Assembly (NCBI GenBank): GCA_910578985.1
Contig: CAJTSF010000019.1
Location: forward strand, 19,884-44,464
Direction: 5' to 3'
From: an uncultured Odoribacter sp.
GTDB taxonomy: Bacteria > Bacteroidota > Bacteroidia > Bacteroidales > Marinifilaceae
DNA: 24,581 nt
The notes below the pieces were generated by a model that was given only the letters and a program-made list of their open reading frames with translations, was not told the origin of the DNA and did no database searches. Positions 9,198 to 14,836 of this stretch are shown one piece after another. The first letter of the stretch is position 1; each line of letters opens with the position of its first letter. The position numbers and the translations under genes are program-made.

Positions 9198-10355
9198 TTA
9201 ATGTTTATACTCTTTCACTATCAATGTTTTACCCTTTAGGTCAAACTTCACTTTCTGCGTCTTTTCCAAGACCTCCATCACCCGCCCGATGCTCTCCGTG
9301 CGCCGGAACCAGGCGGTAAAATGCAATCCTTTCAGGGAAGGATTCAGATAGAACACCTCCAAATCATACCATCGCCCGATTTCATTCAGCAACTCCTCCA
9401 GCGGTCTCTCCTTGAACGAAAAGGCATTCCTCCGCCACGCAAGCGCCTCGTCGAGGTTCACCTTCCTCACCTGCATGCCGCCCGCCGACGGAACCGCCTC
9501 CTCCCCGGGCGACAACACCGTGGAGCGTCCTCCCTGCACGACCTCCACCCGTCCCTCCGCCAACGTCGCCGACGCCGCCTCACAGGGATAATCCCGCACG
9601 TTAAACTCCGTGCCCGTCACTCGCACATCGAACGCCGACGCATGCACGATGAACGGGCACTCCCGCCGCGTCGCCACATCGAAAAACGCCTCCCCGCACA
9701 AATACACCTCCCGCGTCGCCCCGCGAAAGGCCGTCGGATAGCGCAACTCACTCCCCGCATTCAGCCACACCCGCGTGCCGTCCGCCAACTCCAGGCAATA
9801 TTCCGCGCCGCGGGGTGTGCTCAACGTATTGTACACCACTGCCGCCACACTGTCCTGCCCCCCGTAGCTCAACTGCTGCCCGTCATGCCGCATCCGCGCC
9901 CCTCCCCGCTCCTCCAGATTCCCCGTCTCCTCCGACAGCGCCACCTGCCGCCCGTCCGACAAGGTCAGCACCACCCGGTTCGAAAGCTCCTCCGCCGCCT
10001 GCGCCAACATCCTCCCCTCCCGCTCCACCGGCTGCCAATGCAACGCCACGAACCACGCCGCCCCCAATAACACCGCCACCGCTGCCGCCCACGCTCCCCA
10101 ACGTCCCAACCGCCTGCCGGGACGCATCCTCCGCTCAAACGCCCTCCACGCCTTCACCACATCCGCCTTCATCCCCACCCGCTGGGCATAGACCGCCCCG
10201 TACAAGGAACGCAGGCGGTAATACACCCGCCGGTGCCCCGCATCCTGCATCCACCGCTCCAATTCCCGTTCCTCCTCAGTAGTCAATTTCTCTCCCTGAA
10301 AAAAACGCACCAGCCGCTCTTCCATTTCCCTGTTTTCATTTTCACAAATGCTCAT
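9198..10355 (-). CDS. FecR-family anti-sigma factor
   Basis: A 385-residue protein: a cytoplasmic N-terminal anti-sigma region (about 1-80, VRFFQGEKLTTEEERELERW), one transmembrane helix (about 86-107), a periplasmic FecR domain (NTLSTPRGAEYCLELADGTR, VWLNAGSELRYP, GEAFFDVA, VTGTEFNVRDY) and a C-terminal DUF4974-type domain (FKERPLEELLNEIGRWYDLEV). It would pass a signal from the STN domain of the adjacent SusC-like transporter to an ECF sigma factor. The usual partner sigma gene is not next to it: the upstream genes encode a secreted protein and a lipoprotein. The gene is strikingly GC-rich (45 of 60 bases at 9481-9540), far above the lipoprotein genes on either side. Long open frames on the opposite strand are a by-product of this composition. 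Confidence 0.95.
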   Translation of the reverse strand: MSICENENREMEERLVRFFQGEKLTTEEERELERWMQDAGHRRVYYRLRSLYGAVYAQRVGMKADVVKAWRAFERRMRPGRRLGRWGAWAAAVAVLLGAAWFVALHWQPVEREGRMLAQAAEELSNRVVLTLSDGRQVALSEETGNLEERGGARMRHDGQQLSYGGQDSVAAVVYNTLSTPRGAEYCLELADGTRVWLNAGSELRYPTAFRGATREVYLCGEAFFDVATRRECPFIVHASAFDVRVTGTEFNVRDYPCEAASATLAEGRVEVVQGGRSTVLSPGEEAVPSAGGMQVRKVNLDEALAWRRNAFSFKERPLEELLNEIGRWYDLEVFYLNPSLKGLHFTAWFRRTESIGRVMEVLEKTQKVKFDLKGKTLIVKEYKH

Positions 10356-10373
10356 TTTGTCTTATCTTTTACG

Positions 10374-10405
10374 TTACAACAACAAAGAAGGCAAAAAGGG
10401 TGGCT
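10374..10405 (-). promoter_or_regulatory. Bipartite promoter-like element upstream of fecR
   Basis: Read on the minus strand: GAGCCACCC, then TTTTTGCCTTCTTTG (15 nt), then TTGTTGTAAC, about 20 nt before the fecR ATG. A near-identical element precedes the zincin lipoprotein gene at 12614-12645. The two share GCAAAAAGGGTGGCTC (plus-strand reading) exactly. They differ by offsetting single-base indels that keep the 15-nt spacing between CACCC and TTGTTGT. This suggests a -35/-10 pair for an alternative (ECF) sigma factor, though that is inference. Confidence 0.55.
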
Positions 10406-10470
10406 CCATTTTCAAAAAAAATCAATATTTTTCAGAAATCTATCTTAAAACAATCTTCAGCTATATCAAC

Positions 10471-11061
10471 TCATTTTTTTTCATATTTCCAATACTTTCC
10501 TTCCTCCTCCCACCATTTCGGTTTTTCCAATTCTTGATACGTAATACCCCCTGTATATTTCAGATGATAAATATAGTTGGCCACAGGCCACACATCCATT
10601 TTCATGATTTGTTTGAATCTGGTCTCCAATTGAAATAGACGATCCGGATCCATGTTAGTAAACACAGGGTCATCTGTACAAATATCAAACGCAATTTCCA
10701 ACGGATTTCCTTTGTGGTCTGATACAACATAAATCGTTAAGGAACTTGTTTGCAAACATTTTAAAGTATCCCATTCCTGTTGAGTCAGTTCTTCTTTCAA
10801 CACCTGTTTCAAATCATCATTGTCATAAAGTTGTCGAAGTTGAACAGGATCGTCATCCCTGATTCTTTCCCCGTTTCGATAATACACACCATCCGTCGTA
10901 TCAGTATTCAACACATTTCTGACAACTATATGAAATTTGCCTCTATCTTTACAACAGTAGGTCGCATTTCTCCCTTTCACAACCGCTCCGGGTTTGTAAA
11001 CAGGCTGTGCATAAAGTTGAAATCCGATAAAGCACACCATCAACAATATTTTCATTTTCAT
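10471..11061 (-). CDS. Small secreted protein of unknown function
   Basis: A 196-residue protein with a cleavable signal peptide (MKMKILLMVCFIGFQLYAQ, probable cut after LYA), so probably periplasmic or secreted. I recognise no family with confidence. The mature part is mixed alpha/beta with a Cys pair (TYCCKD), further Cys residues (LKCLQTS, DICTDD), and a charged, aromatic C-terminus (KPKWWEEEGKYWKYEKK). It lies 17 bp downstream of the zincin lipoprotein gene on the same strand, so they are probably co-transcribed and may act together. fecR follows 115 bp later behind its own promoter-like element. Confidence 0.7.
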   Translation of the reverse strand: MKMKILLMVCFIGFQLYAQPVYKPGAVVKGRNATYCCKDRGKFHIVVRNVLNTDTTDGVYYRNGERIRDDDPVQLRQLYDNDDLKQVLKEELTQQEWDTLKCLQTSSLTIYVVSDHKGNPLEIAFDICTDDPVFTNMDPDRLFQLETRFKQIMKMDVWPVANYIYHLKYTGGITYQELEKPKWWEEEGKYWKYEKK

Positions 11062-11078
11062 GGCATTCCATTTTTATG

Positions 11079-12590
11079 TTAACAATTCCCACTCAATCCA
11101 TTTACGGTATTGAAATTTCGTTTCTCTGCTGATTCAGAAAAGTTTCTATATCCCTCAATGCTTCCTAAATCCTTGATAAAACCCTCGTAAGCCGCTTGAT
11201 ACTTCTCTATGTTTTTAACATTGAAATTTTTATCTAACGACTCAGATAAGTCTTTTATATTAGACGTGTTATACTTCCAACTCTCTAAAGAGATGTTATT
11301 CATTTGAGCATATCTATAAATAGCTACATGTACTTCTATTTCCCGGTTCAATTGGTCTGTCGCATCCGGAAGTTGGGCCGCATGCAAAAGTTCATGCAAC
11401 AAAATGGCCTCGAATGTTCTTTCCGACCAATTAAATTCGTTAAAATTCTTAATGGTCAATGTATTAGTAGTATGGCTATATGAACCCTGAGCTGTCATTT
11501 GGGCATCATATTTCAATTTGATATTTTTCCCATATAATTTATCAAGAAGTTTATCTCCCAAACAATCTAAATTAAGGGTCGATAAAACATGTTCTACTTT
11601 ATTCCATTGATCTTGGGTCAATTTTGAATCACTGCTAAAAAGTAATTCGGATAAATCCCCTTTAGGAGAAATCAACGACTGACCACTTCCACCTCCTGAA
11701 TTTCCATCCGGAGGATATATTCCACCGGATGTCCCACTGCCATACTCATTATAATAAAAACTGACAAATTCTATATGATGCTTTCGATAGAGAAGTTCCT
11801 GCGCATCGACTGCTATGTCCCAAAAACATTCATTAATCGGTTTTTCTCCTCTAGAAAGGGCCAAAATCATACTTCCATAATTTACATTCAACGTAGAAGC
11901 AACCGACGAATAATACTTCATAAAAGCCTCCCTTATGATATCTTGAATAGCAATAACGGTCGGCATATCTACAACGACTCCTCCATTTCCATCATCATAA
12001 GCGTAAGTGCTTACCCTATAATACACGCATATACGGGCAGCATAATTTCCTAAAGCGGATTTGGTAACATACAATGCAGGTATTTCATTATATGAAGCCG
12101 TTGCCTGCTGCTTTCGAACAGATTCCGTCAATGCATCTGCAACATGCAAATGATTTTTCGCCCAATCCATAAAAAAAGTAGAATAAACAAAACGTTCTCC
12201 CTCTTCTAATTGTGCCAACATGGCAGCATCCAAAACAATAGGTTTCCCAATCTTACCATCCATTCTTCTATCTTCAAGTGCAACCCCTTCATCTATAGGA
12301 TAAATAATACAGGCATCTATTTGCTTTGTGACATCGTTCTGTAACGGAATCGCATACAAATACCCCCACCTGGGTGCCAAACCTCCTTGTATATGGCTTA
12401 CCAACAAGGTATGTCCATAAATCTGATTTTCAACACAAAAAATATGTCCATATTGTTTCTCATACCTTTCAAGAAAAAAAGTTGCAAGCTTATTTGTTTG
12501 TTGCGTTGTATTTATACTAACAGCCTCTTCTTCCAAATAACTACACCCCCAAAAAAACAATACCTCTAAAATAATACAGATTCTTTTCAT
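11079..12590 (-). CDS. Putative zincin metallopeptidase lipoprotein (HELLH motif)
   Basis: The open frame extends to a TTG at 12599, but the ATG at 12590 gives a proper lipoprotein signal (MKRICIILEVLFFWGC, Cys16), so I use 503 residues. Three parts can be seen: an N-terminal region to about residue 290, a Gly/Ser/Pro linker (GSGTSGGIYPPDGNSGGGSG), and a C-terminal domain with LLHELLHAAQL. HELLH (His399, Glu400, His403) fits the HExxH zinc-binding motif of zincins; Glu417, Glu419 or His421 in REIEVH could be the third ligand. It is probably a surface-anchored protease, but I cannot name the family and activity is not proven. The gene is AT-rich and preceded by the same promoter-like element as fecR, which suggests co-regulation with the uptake locus. 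Confidence 0.75.
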   Translation of the reverse strand: MKRICIILEVLFFWGCSYLEEEAVSINTTQQTNKLATFFLERYEKQYGHIFCVENQIYGHTLLVSHIQGGLAPRWGYLYAIPLQNDVTKQIDACIIYPIDEGVALEDRRMDGKIGKPIVLDAAMLAQLEEGERFVYSTFFMDWAKNHLHVADALTESVRKQQATASYNEIPALYVTKSALGNYAARICVYYRVSTYAYDDGNGGVVVDMPTVIAIQDIIREAFMKYYSSVASTLNVNYGSMILALSRGEKPINECFWDIAVDAQELLYRKHHIEFVSFYYNEYGSGTSGGIYPPDGNSGGGSGQSLISPKGDLSELLFSSDSKLTQDQWNKVEHVLSTLNLDCLGDKLLDKLYGKNIKLKYDAQMTAQGSYSHTTNTLTIKNFNEFNWSERTFEAILLHELLHAAQLPDATDQLNREIEVHVAIYRYAQMNNISLESWKYNTSNIKDLSESLDKNFNVKNIEKYQAAYEGFIKDLGSIEGYRNFSESAEKRNFNTVNGLSGNC

Positions 12591-12613
12591 AAGATTCAAT
12601 GTTTAATTTTTAC

Positions 12614-12645
12614 AAACAACAACCAAAGAAGCAAAAAGGGTGGCT
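12614..12645 (-). promoter_or_regulatory. Bipartite promoter-like element upstream of the zincin lipoprotein
   Basis: Second copy of the element found before fecR. Minus-strand reading: GAGCCACCC, TTTTTGCTTCTTTGG (15 nt), then TTGTTGTTTG, about 24 nt before the ATG at 12590. Compared with the fecR copy it lacks one C and gains one G inside the spacer, leaving CACCC and TTGTTGT at the same separation. That pattern is expected of a bipartite promoter and not of a simple sequence duplication. Confidence 0.55.
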
Positions 12646-12771
12646 CGAAAAAGGAAAAATTTCCAACTTTTTTCCCCCACTGCACCCATTTCCGCACCCA
12701 ACACTATCATTTCCACCTGCTTACACCTCGATTCCCTCTATGTCTGCTTTACCTTCCCTTCGGCATCAACT

Positions 12772-12830
12772 CCTAATCATCTCCTTATCATTCCCTAATC
12801 ACTCCCTTATAATATAAGGAGATGATTAGG
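12772..12830. repeat. 17-bp perfect inverted repeat plus a third imperfect copy
   Basis: CCTAATCATCTCCTTAT (12772-12788) is repeated in perfect reverse complement at 12814-12830, with a 25-nt spacer. Inside the spacer, 12793-12810 is a direct imperfect copy of the left arm (14 of 18 bases match 12771-12788). The structure lies between two divergent promoters, so a terminator role is not obvious. It may be a dimeric regulator site, a remnant of a lost RNA gene, or a recombination scar. Confidence 0.55.
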
Positions 12831-12930
12831 GGATGGTAAAATAATAATTAAAGAATCATATTCAAGAAAACGTAAAGAGAAGTTAAAGGAGACAGCTTCG
12901 ATAGGGTTATAGAAATTACCAAAATTTGAT

Positions 12931-12938
12931 TAGCTTTG
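12931..12938 (+). promoter_or_regulatory. Probable -7 box of the right AlbA_2 gene
   Basis: TAGCTTTG matches the TAnnTTTG consensus and ends only 8 nt before the ATG at 12947. If it is used, the mRNA would be almost leaderless. The -33 region about 20 nt upstream (TTAT) is a poor match to TTTG, so confidence is modest. Confidence 0.35.
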
Positions 12939-12946
12939 CATTTGAA

Positions 12947-14395
12947 ATGACAAAAGAAGAACTTGTAGCACGATTACGTGACATAGAATGGGACGATTTC
13001 GAGGTAAAAACAGCGAAATCCGAACTGCCAAAGAATATTTGGGAAACTGTAAGTGCTTTCTCAAATTGCTCCGGCGGTTGGATTGTGCTTGGTATTAAAC
13101 AATCCGGTCGCTTGTTTGAAATAAGCGGCGTTGACCACATAGAGAAACTTGAACAAGATTTTTTCAGCACGTTGCGTTCCCAAAAATTTAATGTCCCTCT
13201 CTTTGCTACACTCCACCGCTATAAAATAGATGGTAAAAATATCATTGCATTCTATTTACCGTCATCGGAAGTCAAGCCTGTTTATTTTGGTTCTCTTGAA
13301 AACACTTTTATCCGCATGGGCAGTGGTGACCAAAGAGCCACACAACAGGAAATCATGTCAATGATTCGCGACCAGTCATTCGGTGTTCAGTCGCAGAAAT
13401 CCATTCCTGACACCAACATCGAGATGCTTAATCGAGATGCCTTGACTGACTTCCGTAATGAAGTGCGACATTGGAAACTAATACCACATCTTGACAATGT
13501 GAACGATGAAGAATTTTGTAAGGGAGTCGGCATTACCGATCATGCAGGACAATTGACCTATGGCGGTTTAATCATGCTTGGTAAAAGTCCATATACCTTT
13601 CAATTTGTTCCAACTTTCTGTGCCGACTACGTTGAAATTCCCGGCACAGGTATTGAGGCAATAACGAATAATTATACCTACCGCATACCCGAACAGCAAA
13701 ATCTCTGGGAAGCCAGCCGCGTAATACTTCGCCGCTTACGCACTCTCGTCAACACTCCGATGATTGGTATAAACGAACGCGGTCAATCAGTCGAGGATTT
13801 ATCCGAATACGACATACTGCGTGAAGCTATGGCAAATCAGATGGCTCATGCCGACCATTTCAGCCCTCGTCGAAGTTGTATTCATGTTTTTGACGATCGC
13901 ATTGAGTTCCTCAATCCCGGAGCAATGCCACAACCATTAGAGATTATGGAAAACTCTTTTGAGTCACAGCCTCGCAATCCGGTCATCTCAAAATTGTTTC
14001 GACTTGCACACCTCTCCGAAAATCTCGGCTATGGTCTCCGCAAACTCAAAAGATGGCAGGAAATAACCGGACGCCCCATGCACATTGAAACTACAATAAA
14101 CTCCGTAAAAGTATCCTTCGATTTATTAGCACGTGAGACTAAAACGACAAATGTCGCTAAAAATGTCGCTAAAAATGTCGCTAAAAATGTCGCTAAAAAT
14201 GTCGCTAAAAATTTAACTGAACGACAACAGCAAATCATAAATTTAATAAGTGATAAACCACAGATAACCAGAGCAAAAATCGCTTCAACCCTTGGTGTTT
14301 CAACCAAAACAATAGAGCGCGAACTCACCGCTATCTCCGATATAGTCCGATATGTCGGCTCAAAGAAAGACGGTCACTGGGAAATATTTACATGA
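12947..14395 (+). CDS. AlbA_2 (Schlafen-like) ATP-binding protein with C-terminal winged helix
   Basis: An upstream TTG would give seven extra residues, but the ATG at 12947 matches the start of the left-hand paralogue, giving 482 residues. The N-terminal AlbA_2 domain (about 1-120) contains DFEVKTAKSELPKN and SNCSGGWIVLGIKQ. An HATPase_c_4-like domain follows (REAMANQMAHADHFSPRR; RNPVISKLFRLAHLSENLGY). A linker of five NVAK units (402-421) comes next, then a DNA-binding helix-turn-helix (LTERQQQIINLISDKPQ, KIASTLGVSTKTIERELTAI). It is probably a DNA-binding regulator; a defence role is possible for this superfamily but there is no direct evidence here. It sits alone between a divergent gene and a terminator. 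Confidence 0.88.
   Translation: MTKEELVARLRDIEWDDFEVKTAKSELPKNIWETVSAFSNCSGGWIVLGIKQSGRLFEISGVDHIEKLEQDFFSTLRSQKFNVPLFATLHRYKIDGKNIIAFYLPSSEVKPVYFGSLENTFIRMGSGDQRATQQEIMSMIRDQSFGVQSQKSIPDTNIEMLNRDALTDFRNEVRHWKLIPHLDNVNDEEFCKGVGITDHAGQLTYGGLIMLGKSPYTFQFVPTFCADYVEIPGTGIEAITNNYTYRIPEQQNLWEASRVILRRLRTLVNTPMIGINERGQSVEDLSEYDILREAMANQMAHADHFSPRRSCIHVFDDRIEFLNPGAMPQPLEIMENSFESQPRNPVISKLFRLAHLSENLGYGLRKLKRWQEITGRPMHIETTINSVKVSFDLLARETKTTNVAKNVAKNVAKNVAKNVAKNLTERQQQIINLISDKPQITRAKIASTLGVSTKTIERELTAISDIVRYVGSKKDGHWEIFT
14150..14209 (+). repeat. Five tandem 12-bp units encoding NVAK
   Basis: The unit AATGTCGCTAAA occurs five times in perfect tandem inside the AlbA_2 gene, between the ATPase-like part and the helix-turn-helix. 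Each unit adds four residues, so gain or loss by slippage stays in frame and changes only linker length. Perfect identity at the DNA level points to recent expansion. Confidence 0.9.
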
Positions 14396-14430
14396 TTACT
14401 TATAAAAGTGCTGCCGCTGAAGCCAGCGTT

Positions 14431-14475
14431 AAAAAAAGTAACAACTTTGTAACTAACAAACTTGTTACTTTTTTT
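14431..14475 (+). terminator. Strong terminator after the right AlbA_2 gene
   Basis: AAAAAAAGTAACAA (14431-14444) pairs perfectly with TTGTTACTTTTTTT (14462-14475), a 14-bp stem with a 17-nt loop ending in seven T. It begins 36 nt after the AlbA_2 stop and, being A-rich on one side and T-rich on the other, could work in both directions. It isolates the methionine operon downstream. Confidence 0.8.
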
Positions 14476-14507
14476 ACGTGCCGTTTTTTGAAAATTTCTT
14501 TCTGAAA

Positions 14508-14539
14508 TTTGGCGGTTTGAAATATTTACCTTTCCTTTG
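14508..14539 (+). promoter_or_regulatory. Probable promoter of the homocysteine/methionine operon
   Basis: TTTG (14508-14511), a 20-nt spacer, then TTCCTTTG (14532-14539), matching TTTG-N19-21-TAnnTTTG with one mismatch (second base T instead of A). Transcription would start near 14546, leaving a leader of about 290 nt before the first structural gene, long enough for an attenuator. Confidence 0.5.
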
Positions 14540-14548
14540 TCACGGATT

Positions 14549-14836
14549 CCTCCCCGAAGGAGGGACGAAAACCGAAAAGAAAGATGAACGCAAACGCACA
14601 ATCATACGCTATCGTGACCCGGAATCTCCGGGGTGCTTCTTTCTTTTTCATGTCCATGTCTTCCATGGATATGCGCGTCATGCGCTGATTCTTTGTATAT
14701 ACACCCGAAAAATAGTTCCTTTATGGCTGCCAGGCGGCACACAAGGGGATGACGTACAGGCGCTCCGCGAAGGGGTTCAGGCTCAGGGGCAGGGCCGTAC
14801 GGCAGAAGCATCGAGTTTTACACCCATTCAACCGAC
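14549..14836 (+). promoter_or_regulatory. Structured 5' leader of the methionine operon
   Basis: Hand-found stems: CCTCC/GGAGG (14549-14553 with 14559-14563); CCCGGA/TCCGGG just before a pyrimidine tract (TTCTTTCTTTTTC, 14637-14649) inside the leader peptide frame; TCCATG/CATGGA and GCGC/GCGC over the Met codons; and CGTAC/GTACG (14753-14757 with 14797-14801) extended by GGC/GCC. The purine tract GAAAAGAAAGA (14574-14584), which touches the leader start codon, can pair with the pyrimidine tract, giving mutually exclusive structures. I see no clear GC hairpin plus T-run just before the first gene, only GTTTTA at 14814-14819, so termination may use Rho or the control may be translational. No SAM or cobalamin riboswitch consensus is recognisable. 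Confidence 0.5.
14584..14688 (+). CDS. Methionine-rich leader peptide (candidate attenuator)
   Basis: A 34-codon open frame starts at ATG 14584 and stops at TGA 14686-14688. Its beginning is MNANAQSYAIVTRNLRG, followed by ASFFF, and it ends MSMSSMDMRVMR. Five of the last twelve codons are Met (residues 23, 25, 28, 30, 33), far above normal usage. It lies about 40 nt after the predicted transcription start and 148 nt before the first gene of a homocysteine/methionine operon. Classical leader peptides (trp, his, thr) are rich in codons for the end product, so ribosome stalling on Met codons when Met-tRNA is scarce is the obvious model. I know of no described methionine attenuator of this kind in Bacteroidetes. 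The regulatory role is inferred from position and composition. Confidence 0.7.
   Translation: MNANAQSYAIVTRNLRGASFFFMSMSSMDMRVMR

Larger units (their letters stand above)
12646..12946. other. Divergent intergenic region, pyrimidine-rich on the plus strand
   Basis: Between the two divergent genes the plus strand is strongly C/T-biased from about 12660 to 12810 and holds no convincing gene. The 72-codon open frame from 12599 reads across the promoter element and shows no protein-like features. The notable content is the inverted repeat at 12772-12830. The last 100 bp are A/G-rich and contain the weak promoter of the right-hand AlbA_2 gene. Confidence 0.6.

Noticed and set aside
9321..10070. 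Plus-strand open frame of 249 codons opposite fecR
   Set aside because: Antisense to a convincing FecR; its Arg/His/Pro-rich translation is typical of reversed GC-rich coding sequence.
12599..12817. 72-codon plus-strand open frame in the divergent intergenic region
   Set aside because: It overlaps the promoter element of the zincin gene and its Pro/Ser/Leu-rich translation comes from the C/T-biased strand.
14150..14209. CRISPR-like short repeats
   Set aside because: The units are 12 bp, without spacers and in frame within a coding region.
1..14395. Composite transposon bounded by inverted AlbA_2 copies
   Set aside because: The two copies are diverged at DNA level, contain no transposase features, and no target-site duplication is visible.
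14540..14836. SAM or cobalamin riboswitch upstream of the methionine genes
   Set aside because: I looked for the B12-box-like and SAM-I/SAM-II core sequences and found none. The Met-rich leader peptide explains the leader better. A covariance-model scan would settle it.
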